From Nautilus pompilius (taxonomy: Eukaryota > Mollusca > Cephalopoda > Nautilida > Nautilidae): DNA of 64,000 bases. A program made the position numbers and the translations under genes. Of the stretch, positions 40,901 to 54,915 are shown piece by piece. Position 1 is the first letter of the stretch. Each line of letters starts with the position of its first letter. The notes beneath the pieces were generated by a model. That model did no database searches. It saw nothing but the letters and a program-made list of their open reading frames with translations, and was not told where the DNA came from. The DNA is taken from positions 62,001-126,000 of the forward strand of contig JACATO010001066.1 of NCBI GenBank assembly GCA_018389105.1, in the 5' to 3' direction.

Positions 40901-43900
40901 CATTTCATTATATGTCCTATGGCAAGGATTAGCCCCCATAGTCTGCCTTTGGGCAAAATTTATTTAAATTTTAAGATCATCTTTCAAAGTTTTAAATTTA
41001 TTCACTGCTAATATAAACAGCATAACAGAAAATAATCCAGACCTGCAAGCTATCAAGCCATGATGAATATAATTAAGCAGTTTCTTCAAAAATTATTTTT
41101 AAGAATTGAAGAAATCTAGTTAATAAAACACACACACACACACAAAAAAGTCAGTTTATAGTGTGAATTTTTTAGTCCAGGAAGAGAAGTAAATAGGACA
41201 AGGTCACCTCCACTTCTCTTTCTGGATCAATATCCCAGCTGTCTAGACAGGGGACCAGCCCAAGTGTGAAACCAAAAATAGACTGTTCATCATTCTGCAG
41301 GCATCTGCATCTGTCTTTCTATTCTCAAAGGGCTAAGGCACAGCCTCTCCCTTCCTCCCAGGGAGACTGAGGTTAGCTAGCTCCCTGGCTGCCTCTAAAC
41401 ATCTTCATCTTTATCCCTTATTAAATGTAACACACAAAAAAAACAAACAACAGTATCTTCTTAACAGCAGGCAGGCAGGCAGCATGGTACTTGCAAAAGA
41501 AGGACCTGGTTTATGTCAAAACCAAAATTATCCACCATGTTGAATTGAAGTTCCCAAACCTTACTTTGCTTTTGTGTGATCTAGTTACCATCTCCTACCA
41601 CTGGAATGAAGTTCCCTGTAATCAGACTCACAGGCGAAACAGTACAATAAATATTGATTCTGAGTGGCACAGGGTACTGTTGTCAATATTTGGACATGGC
41701 TTGTGAAACTACAGTAACCAAAGAGGCAGGCGGGTGGGTTGGTAGGTGGCAGCATGGAGCGCCATGTATATCACTGGATGGATTGTGCGCGAATTCTACC
41801 CCCAGGGCAGGCAGCAGTGTAGGAACACAGATGTGATGGCCAGATTACAAGGAGCCCCAATGAAGCCTGCTTCAAGAGCGCATGGTGGATACCGAGGATC
41901 GATAAACGATTACGCCACTTTGCCAAGAATAAAGTGGTGAGGATTCTATCTGCCAACAGAATGCCTAGCGGAGAAAAAGAGGTGCATTATACTGTCAAAA
42001 AAAGAAGAGAAGACACAAAAGCTTTGAAAGATAAAAGACACCATGTGTTTGCTTTTTCCAGAAAAGAAATAGTCTGCCTAAAAGAGAGTTTAACCAAAGA
42101 CAACCAATGGTAGAAAGGAATTCTCCAAGTTTCAAATGCAGGATTTCAGTGAATTACAGAAAATCTGAATGCTGGTACATTCTTGCACTGAAGACACCAT
42201 TGTTGTTCTTGAACTTGGTCTTTTTAACAAAACTTAAAAAAAAAAAATCTTTACGCTAGCAAATTTATGGAATTATTGCCCCCCAACAGACAAACAGATT
42301 ACTTCAAGAAATAAAAATATGTTAACAGAGAAACTCAAAATTGTGGTAGAGGTAGAGGAAAAAAAAAAGTTTCATCGTCATTACACAGTAACATGTGCTC
42401 AAACATCCATGTGAACCCAATGAGTTTTATCCCAACATAAATCAATTTATTAACGAATACAGTTTGTATTAACCAGCGATAGGAAATCTATACAGGTAAA
42501 AAGTTTTTGCTTGAACCCGCATCATCAAAATATCCTCCTTTGCAATTGTTGATGTACTTTGTTGGTGAGCCCATCCATGATCCTGGCTGTACACCACCAT
42601 CTAGCTGTCTAATTTATTTCAATAAGAGAAGTCATTCAGTCAGTGTACTGAAGTAACTTTTAAAACTGTCTCCCTCCAATAATTGAGAAGGTCGTGTGCC
42701 AAAACTGGAGATGAGAACTCAGGAAGAAACTTTACTTCCTACCACCCAGTGCAAACATATAATAAGGAACGCATGTCTGGAATTATACACCAGCTGGTGA
42801 TGGGAGTAATGTGTAAGCCCCGCAAAAAAACATAAGTACAGCTTGGGGGGGGGGATTTATTATTTATTTTACTTTTATCAGCATCAGCAAAACTGTCAAC
42901 GAGGTGAATCAAGGAAAGATTCCGTACCACAAGTTTAAATCTGAAGAGCAAAATATCAAGTAACTTCTGGCCCATTCTAAGCAATGTTTTGATAGCAAGA
43001 GATCAGAGTTACCTCTCTTCCACCATAATCTATCTAAATACATTATTCAAAAATCCTCTATAGTAAATAATCATGCTTCCATGCAATTTGGTTTTTAGCA
43101 TTGTTTACTGTTAACCCTCAGCAAACCATACATGTTTTTATCTTACTTATGTCATTCCAGCCCAGAAACTATTGTTGAACTGATGGTATATTTAGTCAAC
43201 ACACTCACAATGCAAAACACATGGGGCTAGAGCAATACAGATTTGTCAGGATTCTTTATTAATATAACTCTTTGTAACACACGTCACAGCCCTTATGGCT
43301 TAACCTATGAGAGTAATGTAGATATGAAAGGTAGTAAGATGCAAATACACTCCAGGTGGTACAAGAAGAGTTAATAATATTATATAATGTACACACAATT
43401 TCAAAGGCTCTAAAAAAAGTCAGTATAAACAAAGTATATAATACTTGGCAAATGAATTTTATTATACGAGATAGACTTGCCAAAAATAAACAGACATCTC
43501 AAAGTGTAAATCAACCCCACATTACAAGCAGTTTCGTGCTGTATTAAACGAACGACTAAATCCCTTAATTACTTCATTTGTACTAAAAATAGGAATATCG
43601 TAGTTTCTTTGGGCTGTCTACCTACTAAGGAAAATATTTGAAGTTGTAGTCAGTTTTATATAAAGAAAAGCTGCAGTGGAGTGACCATCCAAGATTCTTG
43701 TGCTTTTTCTTCTTAGGTCTATCTGTAAACCTGTGCAACAGCAGTTTTGCTGATGCTAGACAACTCTTTAAGAAATGAAGGAAAAAACTCTGGAACATTC
43801 CAGTGATTTTTGTGTACAGAGAGAGAGAGAGAGAGATCACTACTACATCTGGGAGTAACTAACTAGTTTTCAATTCTTAACAAGGCTGGCCAATTGTAGG

Positions 43901-44085
43901 CTGATACTCTGGCTCAACTTTTGTTTTCCTTTTGAAAGAGTGGTATTTGACTGCACCATTTAGATCCAAAGTTTACTCATTTTAGTTAATTTCCTATGAG
44001 ATAAAAGCTTTCTGGTATGTATTTGTGAGATGAAGAAACTATCTAAGATAACATGCAACAAATATATACACATACATACACACAC

Positions 44086-44560
44086 GCGGTGTCCAGAGAA
44101 AGATATTTTCCTATAACACAATAAAGAAAGACATGCTGCTGACTACAATTTTTTGCTTTATAAATCGAATACCTCAAACATGACCCACTACAACAGGTGT
44201 TCAAAATGTCCACAATTGGCATCCCCACAGGAAATGCAGTGCACAACAAGTTATTTTCTCAGAGAATAGCTGTTGAAGCATCGACAATTCTCAACTGGAA
44301 TATGTGAATGGTAGCTGGTTTTGAGGTGTATACTTTGTCTTTCAACACCCTGCAGGAAAAAGCCAAGTGGAAAAAGGCCTGGGGTACATGGCAGATATTC
44401 ATTTAAAAATGCCCAAACATTTGTGCCACATAGTGAAAAATTTGTGATGACAGGAGATATGGCATTGCATTTCCTGGTATCATCTCCTATGAGCTTCTGC
44501 AAATGAACGTGTCTTATGTTGAGAAACAAAATGCATTTGTATGCTAGCATACAAAAGTAT
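44086..44560 (-). mobile_element. Tc1/mariner-superfamily transposase remnant
   Basis: C-terminal part of a DDE transposase of the kind with the block PRSPDLTPxDFFLWGxLKDKVY. On the minus strand, shifted frames show LPCTPGLFPLGFFLQG, then LKDKVYTSKPATIH continuing FQLRIVDASTAIL, then CISCGDANCGHFEHLL at the end, the usual terminal block. An end-like sequence GGTGTCCAGAGAAAGATATTTT at about 44089 abuts a TA/CA-rich flank and may be the terminal repeat. The N-terminal half and the other end are not recognisable. Frame changes make it inactive. Confidence 0.85.
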
Positions 44561-46037
44561 GTATAAATCTTTTTAAGGGCACGCTGTGTATGTGTATATT
44601 AAATAATAGATTTATAGAGTATGCAAGAGAGGGTCAACTAAGACTACAAATAAAGTAATGAGTTTTATAGTATACTAAAATGCATATACTTTTCTCTATT
44701 ATCCCAATTTTTGTAATGCAACATCGAGTAGAACCTATGGAACTCTTTTCACTTGTAGCTGAACACATAATGCCTTAAAAATTCAAAATCCCCAAAATTT
44801 CATCCAAGAAACATAGCTCCAAAACAGAATTTCTAAGCTTTCAGTTAACTTTCCATCAACACAAACAATTTATGAAAAACAAATTTGAATAGTGTAAATG
44901 AAAGATATAAATTATAATGAAATATTGTACATTATTCGGAATTCATCACATGATGTATGATGGAAATCAAAAGTGAATACAGGTAATTTGTTTTACAATA
45001 CTGGTTAAATGATTGGAAATACCCATAAAAGCAGCTTGTTGAGAACAGTAGGCTTGCGTGATAACGATACTGCAATAGCATCTGGCTCATGGATGTAGAG
45101 AAACAATAGTAGTCTAGCTTTTGTTTGTGTTGTTTCTTCTGTGCATCTGCTATCAGCTGGCTCCAGAAAATAAATGCAAAAAGGCAGCAAAGCAATAAGA
45201 TTAATAGAAAGCATTTGGTTCTAAGATGTGTTTATCCATACAGGTTTTAACAAAAATTAAACTGCTGATGTTGATAATTCCAGCTCTAAGATCACTCCAT
45301 TTGTGGTGGCCTGGCAGAAAAGAGACTTTTCACAAATTGTCTCAAGGTAACAAACCTATCTAATCCAGTAATGGGGGTGGGGAGGAAGAGAAAGACAGAT
45401 GGATAGAGAGACAGAGAATAAGAGCAGCAAAATCACAGAACTTCTTAATTGCACCACTCTCATAAAGTGATGGACTCGTGACAGGTAATTTTCGCAAAAT
45501 GCAAACCATACAGTTAAAACAGAAATTCCTCTTTAAGCTCCCATTTAAAGATTGCTAAATTTGATTCTAGAAATGCTAGTCTTTGCTTTCAGCATGGAAA
45601 AATAAAATGTAATTTTGCATCACTTGATACACAATGTGCCAAGTATATCATTCAAAGAATGTTTACACTGTAAACTTTTACTATTACTTTTACATTAAAT
45701 ATATATTTATAATAAAAGCCAAGCTAGTTTTTTTTGTGCCCTTCTAAAAGAAATGGCTCATTTACTAAAAGGGGAAATAAATAAAGCAGCGAGAAAGAAT
45801 CGTTTTGACAACGAACGCCCAATATTGGGTGAATACTTTTGTTGTTATTTTATTTTGAATTTGTGCCCGATTTTGCGCATTAGATTATTTCTAAGTAATG
45901 ATAAGGTAAACATGATATGTAACATGCCACCACTGGCTTATACAAGGAACCCATGCAAGGAATAAGAAAATGCTTGTCAAAATGTTTTTTTTTTTTATTT
46001 TAAAACTGAATCAGGCTATCGCTATTAACCATAACTC

Positions 46038-46039
<2 letters not shown>

Positions 46040-46110
<71 letters not shown>
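46040..46110. repeat. (AT)n microsatellite
   Basis: About 35 uninterrupted AT units followed by GCACACAC. Self-complementary, so able to extrude as a hairpin; its length in an assembly should be treated as uncertain. Confidence 0.97.
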
Positions 46111-46117
<7 letters not shown>

Positions 46118-46780
46118 CTAGATATCAAGTTAACATGGATAATTATAAAAGGAATGCTTGCTCCTCATATTGAGGCTAAGCTTTGCTGATTCCCTATGTA
46201 CTTTAAACCTATGATATTTTAAAGTTTCATGTGCATTAAAACAGAAGCAAGAAAGAACAAAAGACATGGAATTTTTCAATCCCTTGGCTATGGAATGAAA
46301 TGCTATAAAGCCTGCCATCTGTCTGATGTATGCAAAGCTACTCTAAGCCTCTACCCTCAAACACATTAAAAAAGCTGAGCTAACCCTACATTCTAACTTA
46401 ATGAAGTCAATCGCAAACCTATACATAGAGCTATCTCTAACATCTGCCAAATAGTCATTGTATTCTCTAAACAGTTATTTGAAATTCAAAAAACCTTAGC
46501 ATTGCTACTAATAGCAATCTCTTTTTTCTTTTTGTTCATTTCTTTCTCCCCCCTTCCCTATCTTTTAGTCCCTATGCCCCTTAAACACAGCTGTTTCTTA
46601 TAAATGTTTCTGAATAACAAATGTTAAGCATTGTTAAGAATCCATTCTGTGCTAAACACACCATACTGAATTTTCGCCAAACGTGTCAAACACAAGGCTG
46701 TGATGTCACGACACATTCATTTCTTATTCAACAGTCGCCCACTTGAACCTCAACAGCCTCTGGTTTAATCATCACGCTTA

Positions 46781-46794
46781 GTTACCATGCCAAC
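46781..46794. promoter_or_regulatory. RFX X-box-like palindrome
   Basis: GTTACCATGCCAAC differs at one inner base from a palindromic RFX X-box of the form GTTNCCATGGNAAC. It sits in a relatively repeat-free block. A chance occurrence is possible; no expression data are available. Confidence 0.35.
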
Positions 46795-48513
46795 AGAGCA
46801 GGTGCTTGTGGCTGAATATAAAGTTAAATGAATGCTCCTAAAATTGCATCAAATATCTGTATAGATTTTTTTCTCCCTCTCTGGCAAAGTGCCGTGCTTT
46901 TCTTTTCTAGTCTTTTTGCTATCTCACTTTGCCATCTCTACAAAATAATAACACCTCTGACAGTCTTCTTGCCTCTTACACCTGTGATTAACGGATAGAT
47001 TGAGACAGGCGTCCGGAAATGACAAGCAGGACTCGTTAGCTCGATTCAATATCTAAATCTTTTTGGTGCTTGCCCAACATGCCGCTGCTTCATCTTGGAA
47101 AGTCAATTACATTTCATCACAAGTGAAATGAGTCTGCCGAGTTAGAGCGTATTAATTTTGAAAGTCCATTAGTTTAATTAAAAGGTAAATAATAATCAGT
47201 AAAATAATAAAAATTGTCATGTGTAAGTCTGAAATAGTTATCTGAGGTGGAAAGGGGTGGAAACTCTTCCAGCAAATTTGTAAACAAACAAATCCATTAA
47301 TGTATTAAGGTTTTGAAGTATGCGCATTCTGCAAACCACTAACATAACACTGGATATAAGCTGCAAATTAACCCCATTTACCACCAGTTGATGAGGGCCT
47401 CCAACTTGCTAAGAAATTCAGCAAAAAGTGACAGGAATTCACCTGCTGATTACAGTGTAGCCAGTAATGTTTAAAGAAATAAGTTATGCCACCAGAGACC
47501 ACACACGACATCTTCTATCACTGTTTATGTAAGCAAAAACAGGATTTGAAACTTAGTTATTTTTTCGAGCAATGAGATCACGCAATCAAAGATTCTATGG
47601 TTTGAACTCAGAACTTGCCACACAGCAATCAATGAAACGACTATCATCATTTCTCGGCTAATAAGCAAAAGAAATACACATATGCATTTTAGATCAGTCT
47701 CCTGGTCTTGGTAAAAGCTCCATGGTGATCATGATGCCAACCCCTTTCAGAGAGTCATACTCTTTCCCACACCTTTGGGTAATTATACCTATTGTAAAAC
47801 AAACCTCAATAGCAACGTTTAATAATGTCCAAGTTTAGAATCGCAAAGTTTTCAGTGAATGCACACTTCTGTTGTTACAAAATATACATCTATATATCAC
47901 CCTTCAATAGTGCACAATTTCTGTCCTTTCATTAAAATAAATAAAATTAAAACATTATAATAAAGTTTTCTGTCTCGTTTCTTTATTTTGATTCCTAATA
48001 GCCATAGAACTAACAACACAACAATCTGAATTATTCATGTATATTTTGTCTTTATAGAAAAACTTTTAAAAAAAATCTTTTTTTTAAAAATTCTGTGTAA
48101 GTATTCTGATTACTGAATGCACATCAGTATCTTACATGACGTATAATGTACAATGCAGTATTCAGATAAAAAAGTGCACCCTCCCCTTTGCAGGACTTGA
48201 GAAAAAAGATTTATCCGACTTAAAGTCCAAACACTAGAGCAACACAACAGAGTTCAACCCCTCTCTTAACGCCAGCAACTGGCTGCTAAAGTACATGGTT
48301 CTTTCAATAAGTCTCCCTCATTATCACCATCAAACTTCCAGAAAAGTCCCATCACCCTCTGCTCACTTGCTACTATCATTGTTCCTGAATTCCATGTTAG
48401 CAGAAGCTATACTCCACCAACAGTGACATTAGTTTTTAATTTCCATCCATAGCAGCAATTCTTTTTGTTTTTGCTGTTAAAAAATATCTTCAGCGATTTC
48501 TCCAAATGAGTCA

Positions 48514-48541
48514 TACACACACACACACACACACACACACA
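48514..48541. repeat. (AC)n microsatellite
   Basis: About 14 AC units. Confidence 0.95.
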
Positions 48542-49560
48542 ACTGATAACATACAAGCTTCAACACTTAAAGAAAGTTTATTTTACTTACACTCATTCTC
48601 ATGCATAAATCAATCTACAGTAACACTATTTTATAAATTCTTTTATTTACCCTGAGACTTTTTGGCAGCAGGGACTTTCAAAAGAAGAGCAAGTTGGGGA
48701 TACTTAAGCAATCAAAGCACCATAATTAAGACTTGAAAAGAGTTAAAAAGTCTTTTGTTTTTGGAGGTAGATGACACGAAACATGCAGGTATACAGTGTT
48801 AACAGATATACATTTGCTATCTGACATGGCAGAAAAAAAAGGGGGGGGAGGCCTATCCCACCCCCTGTGCAATTACACATTTGTTCTGTAGTTGACACTA
48901 ATGCACTTCATTCAGTCTAGAATCTGACTGGCAAAGTCTACTTAAACATCCAATTAAGAACGTAAATATTCCAATGATTTGCCACAAAGTGCCGTTGTTA
49001 ATAACCCTTTAAAGGGCATCCATCTAATTGATTTGGTGCCAATGTAATTATTATTCTTTAAGACTTAATTAGTCAGATCTCTGAGCTAGTCATGCCCCAT
49101 CTGAATACATGGGAAGATTCTCTCTTCAATTTCTTATTGAATAAAACCGATAATTTCCTTCTGTATCAATGGAGAAAAGGATGTGATAAACATGTCAGTC
49201 AGTCTCCACCTGTTTCTTCCTTTCTTTTTTAAGCCAATAAATTCAGAACATGTGAACAAATATTAAGATATTAGTAAAATTTGGGAGAAGTTGTTTTGTT
49301 TTTTTCTTACTGATGAAACAACAAATTATAAACCATGCTGTATATATACACAGAATTCTAAAGAGACAAGCATATATTTCAGAAATCTTTTCTATCACAT
49401 TGTAATGTTTACTGAGCAATTAACACTTTACCCAATACAATGTTTAAAGATATTTGTTAATGAAAAAGTATTTTTGAGATATGAATGTTAGTTGTTAGAT
49501 TTTCAAACAGATTCTCTGATAAACATTGTAAAAGCCCTCTGTGTATTCACATGTATTTCG

Positions 49561-49850
49561 GTGGCTGCTGCTCTAGTTAAGCTACTGGAGTGCCATGGGT
49601 AAGGGCCTGTTTAAATCCTCATTGGAATTGGCTTGGTATGGTGCACCTCTCTAGCATGATTTATTCTTGCTGGGTTTCCTCCAAGCATTCTGAATTCCCC
49701 TCACATCTCACACCTACATTGAAGTAGGGTTTTCTGGTGAAATTTGTACCTTGACTGATTTACACCTTGACCAATGCTCAAAAAACCCTGCACCTTTCTC
49801 CTCCTAGCTCATTGCTGGAGATGTCCTTTGACCTTGAACACCAGGACATG
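49561..49850 (+). mobile_element. tRNA-derived SINE copy
   Basis: Head with a box-A-like TAGTTAAGCTACTGGAG and box B (CTGTTTAAATCC at 49608-49619), then body motif GGTGCACCTCTCTAGCATG around 49640-49658 followed by ATTTATTCTTGCTGGGTTTC. The same body motif occurs at 37802, 54821 (inverted) and 26700 (inverted). The 3' boundary is approximate. Confidence 0.7.
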
Positions 49851-52800
49851 GAGCTGCCTAGAAGCAGCAGCAGCAAGCATGTCAGTTCAGAGAAACGGGA
49901 AGGGTCTCAATATTAATTCTCCCACCAGCGATGGATTGTGGTTTCTGAAACAACATATTTTAACTGGAAGGTAAGTACTATCGTATTCTAAGAATTTAGA
50001 ACTCAGCAGAACTCTAAAGATAGATAGATGTCTGATGACCCAGCCAAATATCCTAGACTGACCACATGACAAAACTAATCCACCAAAATATATTGAATGC
50101 TTAAATATTAACTTAGAATAACAATTGGAAACAAATAAGCAAAAGGCAAGACTTGAAAGAGTCCTGAATTGGTGTGGAAATCCTGCCTCTTATCAGAATT
50201 AATCCAGACTTTCAAAATGCCAAATTCTCCCCCAGTATTTTTAGCCATATTTTATTTTTTTTAATTCCTTTGAATTTATAGTACACTTTTCAGGTGATAA
50301 AATAGAGTTTTAAGAAGCACCAAGGGAGGAGAGGAGACCTTATTTCACTTGCAGAAACACTGTGGTGTCTCTACATCTTCTTTCATGAAATCTGTCATAC
50401 TCAAGGCAGAGGTGGTGCATTGCCACTGCAGCACTTTGAGAGGATGAAGTTTTTATTCACAAAAAAAAAAAAAAAATCTAGAAAGCCCCCTATTAGAGTT
50501 TCTCATCAGTGCAATTTTTGTCCTTCTTGCACCAAAGAATGGTACAGAAAATAGAGAGAAAAAAATGCAATGGAAGATTTACTATAAATACCAAGTCCCT
50601 CTTCCAAAAGTTGAAACTGGGGCCTTTAGCCAAGAACAGGCCAACTTTGTGATTGATATAAGCATGAACTTAGGGCAGCATTTTCTTTAAATGAACTTTT
50701 GTATGAAAAACTTACTAACATTAATGTAGTTAGCAACAATAAGTTAGTCAGGTATTTATCCCCCCTTTTGGTGTCTTTAGTAGGAATTTAGTAAAGATAC
50801 ACTGAGTTTTAAGTCTTTATAAGCGCATGCATGACATTATAAAATATTTTTTTGAAAAATACAGAACATTTTCAAAGAACAGAACAAATATTCTAACAAA
50901 ACAATGTGTGCATGCATGCAAGTTATTTTTCAAAACCAGAAAAAACGAATATACGATGATGATGGTGGTAATAATAATAATAATGGAGGAGGAGTTCACA
51001 AGCTGCCATTTGGGTGACCAAGGTAATATTATAATAAACTATTAAAGAGAAGTAATGTTTTACCCAAAGGCATCATCAGTGTGCAGCAACAGATTGTTTC
51101 CCACTTCCCTGAATTTAAGCAAAAATTAATTAAAAAAAACAAACAACTTTTTAAATTATAGTTATTAAGAAATAGCAGGTAGCAATAGATGGACACCCAG
51201 AACAAGTTGATGAGGGGAGAAAAACATTCTGGTCAGGTCACCATGACCCACTGCTGCCATCTGTTTTAGTAAACCCTATCCAATTACCTAAAAAATAATA
51301 ATTAAAAAAAAATAATATACATTTGCCCTAAATGAGATCAATATCATAAAGATCTTATAGAGAGAATGAAAAAAGCAATAGCATTTGTTAGATTCCAAGT
51401 CCTAGGCATAAATTATATATAGAGACCACTAGTCTTGTAGGTCGTATCAAAAATGGATTTATCACCCATAGGAAGAGGAATGAATGGTTGTTGTCTGTTG
51501 AATAAGAGAGACAGAGACAACCATGAGCTCCAGTCAATCTTTCTTTGGAAATGAGATAATTTCTTGCTCCAGTGATATATCTGTCCCCAGGTGAATGTAT
51601 TAGACTTCTACTTCAGTTATCTTAATCGCTAGAGAGTTTGTTTTAAAATAATAATCAACATTTTTTACTGTCTGTTTTTGTAATTTAGACTTTCTTAGAT
51701 GTAGATTATTCATTGTGTTTAAGTGCATTCAAACAACAAAAGGATTCACGTAACACGCCGACATTTGCTGTAATCACTTTCCCTCATACGCTCTCTTAGA
51801 CCACAGCCCTAGAAGAAAACAACAAAATGCTTCATGCTACAGCTGAAAGCCTGATGCAATTTTGATACAAGAGAGAATCAGATGAACAATAGAAAGAAAA
51901 CCAATTAGTTACCATGCTGGGCTTTTACATGGTATTTCTAGATTTTGGCTATCAATCACCAAGACAAGTTAGGAGAAGCAAAAAAAAAATTATACCAATA
52001 AGTTCACTTCACAGTTAAAATGTTGCCATAGATGCAAGGCTTGTTAAAATTACCTCCCTGCTGTTCACTATTTGGCTAGTTCTTGTTGAAGCAGAATGTC
52101 ACTGTGTATAAAAAGCATGGGTGCTGGCTAGGCTGGCTGCTAAAAGACAACTTAGCATCAGTGGGAATTCACACTGGTGATTCTAGATAAAGCATTCGCA
52201 TCTGATGATAATCCAGAATTGGTTCTCACTCCATACCATTTGCAGTGTAACGGTCACAAAGAAATGTTCTGTTCTCATTTGTACTTGTGCTGTTAATCCT
52301 CGAACCAGACCAACTAAATAGTGGTTATCAGGAAAAAACCAAAAAAATTATTGTTCAGAGAAGAACAGACTACAATAAGTACTTATTAAAATCCCTAAGT
52401 TAAACAAAAAAGAGAGAAGGAAACCTAGAGGCTGAGGATGAAGGGGTTAGACGATTGCAAATGTTATCAATCATTTCTATAATAACCAAAACAAAAACAA
52501 AAGCCCCCCTCAGGTGATTTGGAGTAAACACACACCACTGCTGCCAAAAACAGATCTGTCAGCCATGTCTGATTGCTTTCCCCAAAGCAGCTGGGGGAGA
52601 AAGAGTAATTGGAGGCTGGGGATGCACTGATCCTATTCAGCCTACAACTCTTCATTTATTAACTCCATCAAAATTGTCACGGTGATGAAGGATGGGAGAA
52701 AGAGGAGGAAAGAAAAAAAAAAAAAACTTTCCTGGGCACTGCAGAGACATAATAAAGGAACCCAGACAGTACCAGAACTTAACCAAAACCCAGTCTTTGG

Positions 52801-53017
52801 TTATAATTAATGTGCACTGAAGAGGCAGTCATTAAGAAAGGGGGACAAGAGGTTTGTCTGTCTGTGTCAAGCTGAAGGATTTCTTTCAGGCAGGCTGAGC
52901 CTTACTTTGGTTTGCAGGATACTACTAACCAATAGCTGATATAAGTCAGTTTGGATTTTGGATTTTTTTTTTCTTTGTGGAGACAAACATGCATGCATGC
53001 ATGCGCACACAGACACA

Positions 53018-53048
53018 GAGAGAGAGAGAGAGAGAGAAGAGAGAGAGG
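53018..53048. repeat. (AG)n microsatellite
   Basis: AG-rich run next to a GCAT-repeat (ATGCATGCATGCATGCGC) and a short CACAGACAC motif. Confidence 0.92.
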
Positions 53049-54699
53049 TTGGAGGGATGGCTGACCCTTAAAAAAATGCCACTTCTACATCACTTTGTTA
53101 TCCAACCCAAAAAGGGGACCCAGAAATGGCCAAATACCTGGTTGGAATATTTTTAAACAAGTATTGCTGCTTATCCAACAGCTTATTTCTTTTCTTTGGA
53201 TTGCTCACCAAACTATTATTAGCCTTATTAGACATCATATTACAAGATTACAATTCTTATCACAGATTAGCAGGGTAGAATACAACTGATCATATGCTTA
53301 CCACCTTCCCTATGAAGGTTAGATAGCCGAAAATGAACTGATCTTGGCTTATATTGGTAAAGTTGAATAACTGGAGGTCACATAACAAGTTGTTTACTGA
53401 AGTGGCAATTCATACATTTTTATAAACACATGACCGGCTAATTATCGACACCCAAAGTTACGTTTCTAAGACATGTACAAAATAAAGAAGAAAATACTCA
53501 TTACACACAGGAAGTACAAACCTGAAAATTGTAGGTGTGTTTTACAGGGGATTTAAGCCAAACTGACCTCGCTGCAACTCATCCCTAATCAAAACAAGAT
53601 CATTTTTTAAAAAAAAAAAGAAAAAAGAGGAGTGTTTTACAAAGAATCCTGCACAAGCAAAACTAATCCAGTCTAACATCTACTGTTGTGAGTGTATTTA
53701 GCCACGATTGATTTTTTTTAACTTTGAAAACTTGTGAAATTCTAGATTCTTTAGGAGGAGGTAATTCTATCCCCTTAAATCCTGGATACCATGTGTGCGC
53801 ATTTGTCCATTTATGTAACCAAAGAATCTCAGAATGGCAAAAAAAATTCAAATTAGCTTTAAGCCTTATGCATTACACACAGACAGATTTCTCCTTTTTT
53901 CCATTTGTAAACTTTAGAAGAATCGCAATATTTAAAGTTGAAATTTCCTTTAAAAACAAATCTCTTCTCCATGAGCCTTAAAACAGGATTCTTAGTTTGG
54001 CCTATCACATAAGAAGAGTCTTCCTAGCATCTAGGGGTGTTAAGAACAGTAGTGACAGGGCTTTAAAACCAGAGAATGGGTTGTTCTTATTGCCCAGTAT
54101 TTTCCTCTCCACAAAGAGTTGTTGTTGGTTGTTAAGTCTACTAGGCAAAGCTGGGAAAGCCAGTAATTGATAATGGTCAGCCAAAGTAGGCCAGGGTAAA
54201 CAAGTCATTTATCAGCATTGACAATGTGCCAGACCCAACCCAGTTCAGGAGAAAAACCAGAGATTCAGGTGTGAGCCTTTCTACTAAGCTGCCTTATCTG
54301 AACTGGCCCATGTTACAAGTGTGCCCTTCATATGACTGGCCACTGATAATCAATGTACTACTTCTTTTCAAACATAACCATAGTTTATCCTGGTACAACA
54401 GATGAATTCCAACCTTAGTAGCAATCCTAGCTTTCATTCTTCAGCTGGGATGGTCAACATAGAAATCTTTTTTTCCTTGAATATTTTTCAATGAAAAGAT
54501 TGCACACCCCACAATAATTTTCTTCTTTTTAAATTAAACATTTTAATAACTTTTGTATTAAGTGATTAAAGATAAAAAATCCTGTTTATGAGACTAAATG
54601 CTATGTCCTGGAAATAGTATGGTAAGAATTCAAATTATTTTTATTCATTAAAAAAGTAAATATTCCACCTGTGTTTTATAATCATTTTTCCACATACAT

Positions 54700-54915
54700 A
54701 AACACAAAGATGTCAGCAAGGGAGATAACCATAATGAGAAAAAATAATGCTGCAGTTGACTTCTAGGAAACAATGCCAGTCCTGCACCATGTGAAGAGAA
54801 AAAAAAAAACGTATTAGAGAGGTACACCAGAATAAGCTGCTCCTGACTGGGATTCAAACTCAGGTCTTCTTCATCCAACAGCCTAGCATTGAACCATTTA
54901 AACTCAGGCCTACAT
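54700..54915 (-). mobile_element. tRNA-derived SINE copy, well-preserved head
   Basis: On the minus strand: GGTTCAATGCTAGGCTGTTGG (box A region, about 54875-54895), then GAGTTTGAATCCC (box B, 54850-54862), then CTGGTGTACCTCTCTAATACG (about 54810-54829). Head and body match the other copies in the window. This copy has the best box B. Confidence 0.75.

Noticed and set aside
41740-42113. Open stretch with a basic peptide (RIDKRLRHFAKNKVVRIL...)
   Set aside because: Open for about 95 codons without a start and followed by low-complexity Lys-rich sequence. It resembles no domain I can name; possibly an old repeat.
12155-54915. tRNA genes suggested by box A/B sequences
   Set aside because: No cloverleaf can be completed, and the same head is followed by a shared non-tRNA body, so these are SINEs.
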